64,000 nucleotides of DNA from DAOPZC01 sp035353175 (GCA_035353175.1 DAOPZC010000014.1:16390-80389), one strand, 5' to 3'; counted from the first letter of the stretch, positions 25,566 to 33,953 are shown. Program-made: numbers and translations. The notes: generated by a model from the letters alone, not told the origin.

Positions 25566-26009
25566 TCATGCTTTTGATTCTTTTGACGGTATACGCCTCT
25601 GCAATTCTGCTACTGTCGGTTGAAATTGCTCAGTATACAAGATGGCTGGGCTTGTCCAGCCGGGTCCATCGAAGTCCAATCCGATGAGTTTCTTCTTGGG
25701 ATCGACAGCGAACATTCTTACCTTGTCCCAAGGAATCCGAATGTCATCTTGTTTCAAAATAGCGTATTCAACAAGAAGATACACAGGAATGAACCCGAGA
25801 ACAACGGCCCCCCCTGTAAGAACTGCCGACGCAAGCATGAGTGCGATGCCTATTCCCCAACGTGCACCCAGCGACTTGACATGTTTGCCCTTTATCGTGA
25901 TTCCTTGGTCATCCAGAACAATCAAGCCTTTGCCCCTGTACATGCCATATTTCTTAGCAAGGGATTTGATGCGAACCTTCTTGAACTTGCCAAAGGCTTC
26001 AACAGTCAT
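25566..26009 (-). CDS. Hypothetical protein with a central membrane hairpin
   Basis: 147 residues from the ATG at 26009, which follows AAGGGAG at 8-nt spacing; the frame is open to 26114 and an earlier start is possible. Residues 1-50 are basic with G-L-I-V-L-D-D-Q-G-I-T-I-K-G-K, a beta-rich stretch. A hydrophobic hairpin (about 55-80) follows, then I-R-I-P-W-D-K-V-R-M-F-A-V-D-P. The layout recalls small membrane proteins with a PH-like domain, but this is only impression. No partner is evident. Confidence 0.55.
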   Translation of the reverse strand: MTVEAFGKFKKVRIKSLAKKYGMYRGKGLIVLDDQGITIKGKHVKSLGARWGIGIALMLASAVLTGGAVVLGFIPVYLLVEYAILKQDDIRIPWDKVRMFAVDPKKKLIGLDFDGPGWTSPAILYTEQFQPTVAELQRRIPSKESKA

Positions 26010-26262
26010 AATCTGTGCTCCCTTTTCTTTTTCGAACGTATTCTGGCCAAAGTTGTCTTTTGCCGGGTCACTATTCCCTACATCCATGAAAACATCACAT
26101 AAATGGGTGGACAAAACAAGATGTTATTGCACATCTTCCATAAGAACTTATCTTTTTACCGGTTTTTCCGTGATTAGGACCGCTTGTCCTAACATGGGGC
26201 GGATCTTGGAATTTTGAGCGGAAAATGCCGCCCTTTGAAAATTTTTAGCTATTTCCTCTTCA

Positions 26263-26304
26263 CCACTCACTACTCACCACTCACTACTCACCATTCACTA
26301 TTCC
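26263..26304. repeat. 14-bp tandem repeat, three units
   Basis: Two exact units of CCACTCACTACTCA are followed by one degenerate unit, CCATTCACTATTCC. It lies in a 355-nt gap (26010-26364) between a reverse hypothetical gene and the forward glycosyltransferase gene. The rest of the gap is AT-rich and shows no gene or clear promoter. Confidence 0.8.
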
Positions 26305-26364
26305 CCTGCTCTGCTCGACGGCCGCGAGACGTCTTGCTATGCTGACCGGCGTCGGAGGAAGGTC

Positions 26365-27699
26365 ATGCGGATTCTGTCTATTCTGCCCGGCTCGGGCGGC
26401 TCGTTCTATTGCCAGAACTGCCTGCGCGACACCGCGCTGGCCGAGGCGCTGCGCGCGCGCGGCCACAGCGTGACGCTGATGCCGCTCTACCTGCCCGCCA
26501 CCGCGAGCATGTCCGCGCCCGACGAGGTGCCGGTTTTCTACGGGGCCGTCAGCCTCTACCTGCGCCACCGCTACGCCTTCCTGCGCCGCCTGCCGCGCGG
26601 CTGGTTCGCGCCGCTCGACACCTGGCCCGTGCTGCGGCTCGCCGCGCGCTTCGCCGGCGCCACCTCGGCCGGCGGACTGGAGGACCTGACGCTCTCGATA
26701 CTGCGCGGCCCGGACGGACGCCAGGCCGACGAGCTGCGGCTCGTGGCCGAGTGGGTCGCCGCCTTGCCGGCCGCGGAGAAACCCGACGTGGTCGTGCTCT
26801 CCAACGCGCTGCTCGCCGGCCTCGCCGGGACGCTGAAGCAGGCCGCGCGCTGTCCCGTGGTCTGCTGGCTCCAGGACGAGCACGTCTGGACCGACGCGAT
26901 GGAGCCCCCGCTACGGGATGCCGTCCTGCGGGTGATGGCGCAGGACGCCGCGCACATCGACCGCTTCATCGCCGTGAGCGCCGACTACGCGGCGCGCCTG
27001 TCGGCCGCGCTGGCGTTGGATCCGACGCGCGTGGAGGTGGTCTTTCCCGGCGTGGACCCGTCGGCCTATCTCCGCGCCGACGTGCTGCGCCGCCCGGCGG
27101 TCATCGGCTTTCTGTCGCGCCTGGCGCCGTCCGAGGGCTTCGACCGCTTTGTGGAGGCGTTCATCGTGCTGCGGCGCGACCCGCGCTTCGCGGGCGTGCG
27201 GCTCTCCGCGACCGGCGGGCCGTGCGCCGACCGGCGCTTCCTCAGGCGCCAGCGCGCCAAGCTGGCGGCGGCGGGGCTGGGCGCGGACGTCACGGTGTCG
27301 CCGGACCGTTTCGCGCGCGACCGCGCCGGCTTTCTGTCGGAGCTGACCCTGCTCGCCGTCCCGGGCGGCCCGAAACCCGAAGCCTTCGGCTACTATGCGA
27401 TCGAGGCGATGGCCGCCGGCGTGCCCGTGGTGCTGCCCGCCCACGGCGCGTTTCCGGAGATCACGGCCGCGGCGGGCTGCGGGACCCTCGTGCGTGACGA
27501 CGCGCCGGAAACCTGGGCCGGGACGTGGGCGGGGCTCCTTTCCAATCCCGCTCTCCTGCGCACCGAGTCCGAACGGGGGTGCGCGGCCGCGCGCGGGGCG
27601 TTCTCGATGGCGTCCTCCGCGGCGGCGTTCGAAAAGACGGTGGGGCGGCTTCTGGACGGACGCGCCGGAGAGAAAACACGGACGGGAAACGCGGGATGA
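26365..27699 (+). CDS. Glycosyltransferase family 4 (GT-B)
   Basis: 444 residues. The N-terminus M-R-I-L-S-I-L-P-G-S-G-G-S opens the first Rossmann domain. The C-terminal donor-binding domain contains I-G-F-L-S-R-L-A-P-S-E-G and the E-x7-E motif, E339 and E347 in P-E-A-F-G-Y-Y-A-I-E, then G-V-P-V-V-L-P and the following E-I-T-A. This is a retaining GT4 transferring a sugar from a nucleotide donor, probably for surface polysaccharide or glycolipid. It stands alone, with no other polysaccharide-assembly gene in the window, so the acceptor is unknown. The ATG follows GGAGGAAGGTC. Confidence 0.87.
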   Translation: MRILSILPGSGGSFYCQNCLRDTALAEALRARGHSVTLMPLYLPATASMSAPDEVPVFYGAVSLYLRHRYAFLRRLPRGWFAPLDTWPVLRLAARFAGATSAGGLEDLTLSILRGPDGRQADELRLVAEWVAALPAAEKPDVVVLSNALLAGLAGTLKQAARCPVVCWLQDEHVWTDAMEPPLRDAVLRVMAQDAAHIDRFIAVSADYAARLSAALALDPTRVEVVFPGVDPSAYLRADVLRRPAVIGFLSRLAPSEGFDRFVEAFIVLRRDPRFAGVRLSATGGPCADRRFLRRQRAKLAAAGLGADVTVSPDRFARDRAGFLSELTLLAVPGGPKPEAFGYYAIEAMAAGVPVVLPAHGAFPEITAAAGCGTLVRDDAPETWAGTWAGLLSNPALLRTESERGCAAARGAFSMASSAAAFEKTVGRLLDGRAGEKTRTGNAG

Positions 27700-27720
27700 A
27701 CGGAACCGGCCGGCCCCGTT
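27699..27720. terminator. Hairpin between convergent genes
   Basis: AACGG (27699-27703) and CCGTT (27716-27720) enclose the self-complementary GGCCGGCC. A second potential stem, AAACGGC with GCCGTTTT, follows by 27765. Both lie in the 99-nt gap between the convergent GT4 and TatD genes and could terminate either side. Confidence 0.4.
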
Positions 27721-27798
27721 AGAGCGAAACGGCTCGGCGCAGCCTCGCCCAGAAAATCGGCCGTTTTCCACATGGGCGGCACAATTTTTAAACCCGCT

Positions 27799-28635
27799 CT
27801 AGCGCTGATACACGCTGGGGTCGAGCGGCTGAATAGTGAAGTCCGGCTTCCAGTTCGGCGAGGCACTGTAGAAGCGCATCGCCGTGTTGAAGACGAGCTC
27901 CTCGATCACCGCGTCGCTGTGGCCGTCATGGCGCATGTAGTCGACCACCTTGACGAGCGAGAGCGGATCCGACACGCCCCAGTCGGCCGAGCCGTTGACG
28001 ATCACCCGCTCATGGCCGTACTGCTTGACCATGGCGGAGACGCGCTGGGGATTCAGCTTGGAGTAGGGATACACCGTCATGCCCGCGTAGCACCCGGAGT
28101 CGAGCGTGTGTTTGATGGTCTCTTCGGTGTTGTGGTCCACGTCGATGCGCTCGACCGTGAAGCCTTCGGCCTTGATGATCTCGAGGATGCGCAGCGTGCC
28201 GCGCAGCTTGTCCACGTGCGGCGTGTGCAGAATCACCGGCATCTTGCGCTCTTCCGCCATCCGCAGCTGGCGGATCATGGCATACTCTTCGTTCGGCGTA
28301 TTCAGGTTGAGGCCGACCTCTCCCAAGGCGACACAGCGCGGGTGCGCCAGATATTCGGACATCCCGTCGATCACCTCGTCCGCCAGGCCGCGGTCGTCCG
28401 CCTCTTTGGGGTTCATGGCGATCGCGCAGAAATGGTCGATGCCGAACCGTGCGGCCCGCACGGTCTCGAACTCGAGGATCAGCCGGAAGTAATCGAAAAA
28501 CGACCCCGCGTAGCGGCGGTTGGTGCCGAGCCAGAACGAGGGTTCCACGCACGCCCGGATCCCGGCCTTGTAGAGGGCCTGATATTCGTCCGTGGTGCGC
28601 GACAGCATGTGGATGTGCGGTTCGATGATCGTCAT
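27799..28635 (-). CDS. TatD-family metal-dependent hydrolase, EboB-like
   Basis: 278 residues from the ATG at 28635 after GGAGAGG; the 61-codon upstream extension is not plausible. It is a TIM-barrel amidohydrolase relative with H7-x-H9 (E-P-H-I-H-M), E106 in G-E-V-G-L-N, H137 in H-T-P-H, H168 in V-D-H-N and D218 in S-A-D-W-G as metal ligands. V-E-P-S-F-W-L-G, H-F-C-A-I-A-M-N-P-K-E-A and S-A-D-W-G-V-S-D-P are characteristic of the EboB branch, known from ebo clusters that export metabolite precursors to the periplasm. No eboA, C, D, E or F homologue is visible here, so this is an orphan. Confidence 0.85.
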   Translation of the reverse strand: MTIIEPHIHMLSRTTDEYQALYKAGIRACVEPSFWLGTNRRYAGSFFDYFRLILEFETVRAARFGIDHFCAIAMNPKEADDRGLADEVIDGMSEYLAHPRCVALGEVGLNLNTPNEEYAMIRQLRMAEERKMPVILHTPHVDKLRGTLRILEIIKAEGFTVERIDVDHNTEETIKHTLDSGCYAGMTVYPYSKLNPQRVSAMVKQYGHERVIVNGSADWGVSDPLSLVKVVDYMRHDGHSDAVIEELVFNTAMRFYSASPNWKPDFTIQPLDPSVYQR

Positions 28636-28720
28636 AAAGCCTCTCCGACGGAAATAGCGGAAAACAGGGGGTCTCCACCTTGATTTAACGCTCCCAGTTA
28701 ACCACGGGTTCAGTCCCGCG

Positions 28721-30664
28721 TCAACCGTTTCCCTTTTTCCGTTTTTGCCAATCCGGGTGCTTGGTCTTGTACTCTTGGAACGCCTCGTATTCCGCCGCGT
28801 CGATGCGGCCGTCGCCATCCGCGTCGATCAGCGGGAACAGCCATTCCCAGCCCTTCTTCGCGGCCTCCCACTCGGCGCGCGAGACGGCCTTGTCGGCGTC
28901 GCGGTCGCACGCCGCGAGCAGCGCCGCCATCGAGTAGCCGTCCCCTGCGGAGGGGCCCTTGTCCCGCGTGGGGTCCCAGGCCAGTTTCTGGCCCGCCTTC
29001 TCCAGCGCCGCCCGGAATGCGGCCCGGTCGATGGCCTGCACGCCTGTCCGCTCCGCCAACGCGCGGCAGGCCGCGATGCCGGCCGACTCGCCGCAGATCA
29101 TGAAGACCGGCTCCATGCGGGCCGAGGCGTAGCCCAGGTGGGACGCCGAGAAACTCACCGGGACCAGCAGGTTGACGCACTCTTCCGGCTTCGGCGTGAG
29201 TGCCCGGTAGGAAATCGGGTACGGCACGTTGGTCGGGCCCCGCGAGCCGCCGACGAACATTTTGCCTTCGAGCCCGACCCAAACCTTTCCGCCGCGCGCA
29301 TACCAGATGCGCCGCGCGGGATAGGTGTCGATGCCGTACTGCGCGAGGCACACGGGGTCGTCCACCTTTGTGCGGTTGTAGACGTCGTGGGCGGTGACCG
29401 TGTAGGCCCCGTTCATGCGCCGCGCCACGCGCACGTAGAGCTGGTGCGGCCAGCCCTGCGTCTCGGGGTGGTGGCGCAGGTCGAGACCGAGCGCGGCGAC
29501 CTCTTGGCGGTACGGCGCCGGCACGCGCGGGTCCGTGCTCATGAAGGCGTGCAGCCCGCGCAGATAGTCCTGGTGCAGCTTCCACACGCGCGCCCGCTCC
29601 GCGTCGTCGCCGTCGGCGTAGAGGTGGCTGACGCCGACCGGCGACATCGAGAAGAGCGAGTTGCGCTGGTAATTCCACTCGCCGGAGTTCTTCCAGCCGG
29701 GGAAGATGCCGATCAGCCGGTCGCGCAGTTCGGCCGGGTCTTTCACCGCCTGCGTCAGCCACGCCACATAGCGGCCGACCAGCTCGAAATCCCTGGCGTC
29801 ATAGCCCGCGGGCGGCGTGAGCGGGGCGCGATGCGCAGGCTCCGAGGTGGTGTAATAGCGGTAGTTGTAGGCCTGCGTGTAGCCGTCGGCCGCGCCCACG
29901 GGGCGGCCGTGGTCCTTCTCGACCCATTTGAGCAGGCCGCTCTCCGGCCGGCCGGGCACCACGAACGGATCGATCGGCGCTTCCTCCATCGGCGGCTGCA
30001 CGCCCGCGTACGCCTCCCCGTATTCGGCGGCGGCCTCGCGCCCCACGCGGTACGACACGCCCGCGCGGGCCATCAGGTCGCCCTCATAGCTCGCGTCGAT
30101 GAAGACCTTGGCCGTCACGCGCAGGCTGTCGCGCTCGGCGGGTTCCGCGGTCGGGCACCCCAGCGCGTCGAACGGGGCGCGGTCGAACAGCGCCGCCGCC
30201 AGGACGGCCCCCTTCTTCTCGCACCGCGCCACGCGGTGGTCGCGGACCACGCGCACGTCCCACCTCTTCAAGAGCGCCTCGAAGTCCTCGCGCACGTCCT
30301 TGGGGCTCATCTTCGAGAGCGCGGGCTTGCCGTCTCCCGGCCCGCCGTCCGCCCACTGCGGGCGGCCGAGCGTCCGCAGCAGCTCCCGCGTCAGCCCGCC
30401 GGTCGCGTTATAGTTCGGGCAGTCCTGCATCGGCTTGAGGCCCGCGCCCAGCACGCCGCCCACCCAGCGGCTGGGCTCGACGATCACGACCGAGCGCCCC
30501 TCGCGCCGCACCGCCACCGCCGCCAGGATCCCCGAGGGCGTAGCCGCATACACGCAGACCTCGGCCTCCACCGGCTGAATTTCCGCCGGCGCCGGCACGC
30601 CAGCCGCCAGCACCAGGCCCGCGACCACACGTCCCGCTTTTCGACATTGCGTGAATCGTCTCAT
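28721..30664 (-). CDS. Secreted FAD-dependent oxidoreductase with C-terminal EF-hands
   Basis: 647 residues from the ATG at 30664 (GGAG upstream). A signal peptide spans about 1-28. The FAD-binding region uses the variant V-Y-A-A-T-P-S-G-I-L-A-A-V seen in PF12831 proteins, followed by I-V-E-P-S-R-W-V-G-G. F-I-D-A-S-Y-E-G-D-L-M is the second nucleotide-site motif. The C-terminal ~60 residues carry two EF-hand-like loops, a degenerate D-R-D-A-D-K-A-V-S and a canonical D-A-D-G-D-G-R-I-D-A-A-E (614-625). Family members are often mislabelled xanthan lyase. The EF-hands suggest calcium-stabilised attachment or folding outside the cytosol. Substrate unknown. Confidence 0.85.
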   Translation of the reverse strand: MRRFTQCRKAGRVVAGLVLAAGVPAPAEIQPVEAEVCVYAATPSGILAAVAVRREGRSVVIVEPSRWVGGVLGAGLKPMQDCPNYNATGGLTRELLRTLGRPQWADGGPGDGKPALSKMSPKDVREDFEALLKRWDVRVVRDHRVARCEKKGAVLAAALFDRAPFDALGCPTAEPAERDSLRVTAKVFIDASYEGDLMARAGVSYRVGREAAAEYGEAYAGVQPPMEEAPIDPFVVPGRPESGLLKWVEKDHGRPVGAADGYTQAYNYRYYTTSEPAHRAPLTPPAGYDARDFELVGRYVAWLTQAVKDPAELRDRLIGIFPGWKNSGEWNYQRNSLFSMSPVGVSHLYADGDDAERARVWKLHQDYLRGLHAFMSTDPRVPAPYRQEVAALGLDLRHHPETQGWPHQLYVRVARRMNGAYTVTAHDVYNRTKVDDPVCLAQYGIDTYPARRIWYARGGKVWVGLEGKMFVGGSRGPTNVPYPISYRALTPKPEECVNLLVPVSFSASHLGYASARMEPVFMICGESAGIAACRALAERTGVQAIDRAAFRAALEKAGQKLAWDPTRDKGPSAGDGYSMAALLAACDRDADKAVSRAEWEAAKKGWEWLFPLIDADGDGRIDAAEYEAFQEYKTKHPDWQKRKKGNG

Positions 30665-30812
30665 CTCTGTGCTCCGTTTTTCGTGCCCGTCGTGCGGCGA
30701 GCCTGAGCGGTGGACGTCCCCGCCGCACCCGCGGGCGACCGCGCGCTCCACGTCAGTGGCGAGACTGTACCACAGGCGTCCGGCGCGCTTCAAATATTCT
30801 TCCGTTCCCCCG

Positions 30813-30841
30813 TTGACACGATTTAGGCAATTTGGTACTTT
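30813..30841 (+). promoter_or_regulatory. Consensus sigma-70 promoter of the rrf2-ferredoxin-hcp operon
   Basis: TTGACA (30813-30818) is a perfect -35 element, followed by exactly 17 nt and TACTTT (30836-30841) as -10. The rrf2 ATG is 35 nt further on. A near-consensus promoter with a dyad over its -10 is the usual layout for repressor-controlled genes. Confidence 0.75.
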
Positions 30842-30852
30842 GATGCCGAATT
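30829..30852. promoter_or_regulatory. Candidate Rrf2-type operator over the -10 element
   Basis: Half sites AATTTGGTACT (30829-30839) and GATGCCGAATT (30842-30852) form an imperfect dyad: seven of eleven positions match and the remaining four are transitions. It covers the -10 and start region of the promoter of its own adjacent Rrf2-family gene, so autorepression is the natural reading. Confidence 0.55.
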
Positions 30853-30875
30853 AACAAACGAAAGGCGTTTCACCC

Positions 30876-31358
30876 ATGCTCGGCCTGCTGAACATTTCGG
30901 AAGCGATGTCGATCGCGCTGCACACCTGCGCAAGCCTCGCCGAAGATCCGGGACAGTTCCACTCCGCCCGCCAGATCTCCGACAAGCTCGGTTTTTCGGC
31001 CCACCATTTCGCCAAGGTCGTGCAGCAGCTCGTTCGCGCCGGCCTCCTTGAGACCGAGCGCGGCCCCTCGGGCGGCGCCAAGCTGGCGCGGCCGCCCGGG
31101 AAGATCACCCTGCTGGAGATCTACGTCGCCGCGGGCGGCACCCCGCGCTACACGGGCTGCCTGCTGAAGCACGACATCTGCAAGGGCGACGGCTGCGCCT
31201 TAGGCAAGCTGATGGCGAAAGAGAACGAGCGCCTCATCCAGCTTCTGAAAACGGTTACGCTGGACAGCGTGGTCCGCTCGCTGAAGCGCAACCGGGCGGC
31301 GGGCTCGGCGGCCCGCGCCGGACGCAGAAGCCCCGGGAAGAAATCTCCGGCAAACTAA
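30876..31358 (+). CDS. Rrf2-family transcriptional regulator, probably Fe-S sensing
   Basis: 160 residues. The winged helix shows the Rrf2 layout: an N-terminal helix with A-M-S-I-A-L-H, F-H-S-A-R-Q-I-S-D-K-L-G-F-S and the wing G-P-S-G-G-A-K-L. Three cysteines, C95, C102 and C107, sit in G-C-L-L-K-H-D-I-C-K-G-D-G-C. This is where NsrR and IscR hold their cluster, though the spacing differs from NsrR. The C-terminal tail is basic. It is the first gene of an operon with a ferredoxin-like protein and hcp, so it probably senses nitric oxide or redox stress and represses the operon. Confidence 0.88.
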   Translation: MLGLLNISEAMSIALHTCASLAEDPGQFHSARQISDKLGFSAHHFAKVVQQLVRAGLLETERGPSGGAKLARPPGKITLLEIYVAAGGTPRYTGCLLKHDICKGDGCALGKLMAKENERLIQLLKTVTLDSVVRSLKRNRAAGSAARAGRRSPGKKSPAN

Positions 31359-31381
31359 AACCAGCCCGCAAGGAACACGGC

Positions 31382-32122
31382 ATGAAACGCAACATCATCG
31401 CGATCGACCCCGAACTCTGCAACGGCTGCGGCCTGTGCGTCAGCGCCTGCCACGAAGGCGCGCTCCGGCTCGTGGACGGCAAGGCCCGGCTGGTTTCCGA
31501 CAGCTACTGCGACGGACTGGGCGCCTGCCTGCCCGAGTGCCCCACCGGCGCGATCAAGATCGTCGAGCGCGAAGCCGCCGCCTTCGACGAGGCCGCGGTC
31601 GCCGCCAAGCAGTCCGCCGAGAAGCACGCCGCACCCGCGCCGGCACCCGCCGCGCCGCCCCCGCTGGCGTGCGGCTGCCCCGGCAAAATGGCCAAGACCA
31701 TCGCCCGGCCGCCCGCGGCCGCCCTTGCGGCGGACGCAGCGCAGGGCGCGCCCGTGTCGGCGCTGGTCAACTGGCCCGTGCAGATCAAGCTCGTGCCAGT
31801 CACCGCGCCGTACCTCAAGAACGCCGCGCTCCTGATCGCCGCGGACTGCACGGCCTTCGCCTACCCCGACATCCACCGGCGCTTCATGGCCAACAAGGTC
31901 ACGCTGATCGGCTGCCCCAAGCTCGACGAGGGCGACTACTCCGAAAAGATCACCGCCCTCCTGCAGGCCAACGACATCCGCAGCGTGACGGTGCTGCGCA
32001 TGGAGGTGCCCTGCTGCGCGGGCATCGCCAACGCCGCCAAACAGGCGCTGATCAACAGCGGCAAGATGATCCCGTGGCACGTGGTCACGATCTCGACCGA
32101 CGGGGCGATCTTGGACGAATAA
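31382..32122 (+). CDS. 4Fe-4S ferredoxin-like protein linked to Hcp
   Basis: 246 residues, ATG after AAGGAA. The N-terminal ~60 residues form a ferredoxin domain: C13-x2-C16-x2-C19-x3-C23 is a standard cluster motif, while the second set, C43-x5-C49-x3-C53-P, is the C-D-G-L-G-A-C variant. An Ala/Pro linker follows. The C-terminal ~130 residues contain A-D-C-T-A-F-A-Y, G-C-P-K-L-D and V-P-C-C-A-G-I, likely further metal or cluster ligands. Proteins of this type often lie beside hcp and probably pass electrons to it. It lies 23 nt after rrf2 and 40 nt before hcp. Confidence 0.85.
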   Translation: MKRNIIAIDPELCNGCGLCVSACHEGALRLVDGKARLVSDSYCDGLGACLPECPTGAIKIVEREAAAFDEAAVAAKQSAEKHAAPAPAPAAPPPLACGCPGKMAKTIARPPAAALAADAAQGAPVSALVNWPVQIKLVPVTAPYLKNAALLIAADCTAFAYPDIHRRFMANKVTLIGCPKLDEGDYSEKITALLQANDIRSVTVLRMEVPCCAGIANAAKQALINSGKMIPWHVVTISTDGAILDE

Positions 32123-32162
32123 CACACTCTGATCACAAACAACCCAAACAAGGAGCAACACC

Positions 32163-33716
32163 ATGAGCGACATGTTCTGTTTCCAGTGCGAACAAACGGC
32201 GGGCGGCAAAGGCTGCACCCGCGGCGGCGTCTGCGGCAAGAAACCGGAGATCGCCCAGCTTCAAGACGAGATCACCGCCGCCCTCATCACGCTGGCGCGC
32301 GCGGCAGACGGCATGCCCCCCTGCTCCAAGTGCGCGGCGCTCTTCATGGACGCCCTCTTCATGACCGTCACCAACGTCAACTTCGACGGCGCCGACCTCG
32401 CCGCCATGCGCGACCGCATTCAGCAAGCCATCGAGCGGTACGGTGGCGCGACGGCCTTCGCTCCTGAAAATCTCTTCCACGGCGACCCCGACATCGTCTC
32501 GCTGCGCTCCACGCTGCTCTTCGGGCTGCGCGGCATGGCCGCCTACGCCCACCACGCCCGCGTGCTCGGCAAGATCGACCCGGAGGTCTCCGGGTGGTTT
32601 CAGAAGGGCATGCTGGCCCTCGGCGAAGACCACACGGTCGAAGGCTGGCTCGGCCTGATCCTGGAGTTCGGCAACGTCAACCTCAAGTGTATGGGGCTGC
32701 TCGACGCCGCCAACACGGAGACGTACGGCCACCCGGTCCCGACCCCGGTGCCCACCACCCAGTTCAAAGGCCCCTTCATCGTGGTGACCGGCCACGACCT
32801 GCACGATCTCAAGATGCTGCTGGAGCAGACCGCCGGCAAGGGCGTCAACGTCTACACGCACGGCGAGATGCTGCCGGCCCACGCCTATCCCGAGCTCAAA
32901 AAGTACCCGCAGCTCAAGGGCAACTTCGGCACGGCCTGGCAGAACCAGCAGAAGGAGTTCGACGGCCTGCCGGGCGTCGTGCTCTACACCACCAACTGCA
33001 TCATGCCGCCCAAGCCCACCTATGCGGGCAACCTCTACACCACGGCCGAGGTCGGCTGGCCCGGCGTCACACACATCGCGGCGGACGAGAACGGCCACAA
33101 GGACTTCTCAGCCCTCATCGCCCACGCGGTCAAGCTCGGCGGTTGGGCCGAGGAGAAGGCCGGCGATCCGCTTCTGACCGGCTTTGCCCGCAACGCGGTG
33201 CTGTCCGTGGCCGACAAGGTGGTCGCGGCGGTCAAGTCCGGCGCGGTGAAGCACATCTTCCTCGTCGGCGGCTGCGACGGCGCCAAGCTGGGCCGCGACT
33301 ACTACACCGAGTTCGTGGAGAAGGCCCCGAAAGACACGCTCATCCTGACGCTGGCCTGCGGCAAGTTCCGCTTCAACCACCTGCAGGCCAAGCTCGGCGA
33401 CATCGGCGGCATCCCGCGCCTGCTCGACATGGGCCAGTGCAACGACGCCTACTCCGCGATCCAGGTCGCCGTCGCGCTGTCGAAGGTTTTCGGCTGCGGC
33501 GTCAACGACCTGCCGCTCTCGCTGATCCTCTCCTGGTACGAACAGAAGGCGGTCTGCATCCTGCTGACCCTCCTCGCGCTCGGCATCAAGAACATCCGCA
33601 TCGGGCCCAGCCTGCCGGCCTTCGTCTCGCCGACCGTGCTGAACGTGCTCGTCGAGAAGTTCGGCCTCACGCCGATCAAGACGGCGGAGGAAGACCTCAA
33701 AGCGATCCTCGGCTAG
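32163..33716 (+). CDS. hcp: Hydroxylamine reductase / hybrid-cluster protein
   Basis: 517 residues, ATG after AAGGAG. The N-terminal motif C6-x2-C9-x8-C18-x5-C24 is the class I (anaerobe-type, [4Fe-4S]) form, not the [2Fe-2S] form of enterobacteria. Hybrid-cluster segments are present: N-C-I-M-P-P, G-G-C-D-G-A-K-L-G-R, L-A-C-G-K-F-R-F-N and D-M-G-Q-C-N-D. Hcp reduces hydroxylamine in vitro and is thought to act as a nitric oxide reductase and protein S-nitrosylase in cells. The Rrf2 regulator and ferredoxin upstream fit nitrosative-stress defence in an anaerobe or facultative organism. Confidence 0.96.
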   Translation: MSDMFCFQCEQTAGGKGCTRGGVCGKKPEIAQLQDEITAALITLARAADGMPPCSKCAALFMDALFMTVTNVNFDGADLAAMRDRIQQAIERYGGATAFAPENLFHGDPDIVSLRSTLLFGLRGMAAYAHHARVLGKIDPEVSGWFQKGMLALGEDHTVEGWLGLILEFGNVNLKCMGLLDAANTETYGHPVPTPVPTTQFKGPFIVVTGHDLHDLKMLLEQTAGKGVNVYTHGEMLPAHAYPELKKYPQLKGNFGTAWQNQQKEFDGLPGVVLYTTNCIMPPKPTYAGNLYTTAEVGWPGVTHIAADENGHKDFSALIAHAVKLGGWAEEKAGDPLLTGFARNAVLSVADKVVAAVKSGAVKHIFLVGGCDGAKLGRDYYTEFVEKAPKDTLILTLACGKFRFNHLQAKLGDIGGIPRLLDMGQCNDAYSAIQVAVALSKVFGCGVNDLPLSLILSWYEQKAVCILLTLLALGIKNIRIGPSLPAFVSPTVLNVLVEKFGLTPIKTAEEDLKAILG

Positions 33717-33761
33717 TGCGCCCGAGCGAAGAGAGAACACGCTGATTCGCACACGACGTCG

Positions 33762-33815
33762 CGACGGGCACGAAGGCGAAGGTTATGATGATAACTGACG
33801 CCTCTGTGCCCGTCG
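33762..33815 (+). terminator. Long three-tier stem-loop downstream of hcp
   Basis: CGACGGGCAC (33762-33771) pairs with GTGCCCGTCG (33806-33815). Inside, AGGCG pairs with CGCCT across a 2x2 internal loop, and GTTAT pairs with ATAAC across a 3x3 loop, closed by the tetraloop GATG. All 20 pairs are Watson-Crick. It starts 45 nt after the hcp stop and is followed by TGCTTTTGTG. It is probably a terminator or mRNA 3' stabiliser. Confidence 0.65.
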
Positions 33816-33953
33816 TGCTTTTGTGTGAGACGGATTCGATCGGCGGGAGGAATCACACCCGCCCGGACGTTGCTTTGCGGAAGAGCCTGAGATAGACTTG
33901 CAAATGTGCGCGCTACTCATCCAATCCCGCACGTTTTGACAGAAAGGTCCACC

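Noticed and set aside
26263..26304. Tandem repeat considered as a CRISPR array
   Set aside because: Units are 14 bp, directly adjacent with no spacers, and there are no cas genes nearby.
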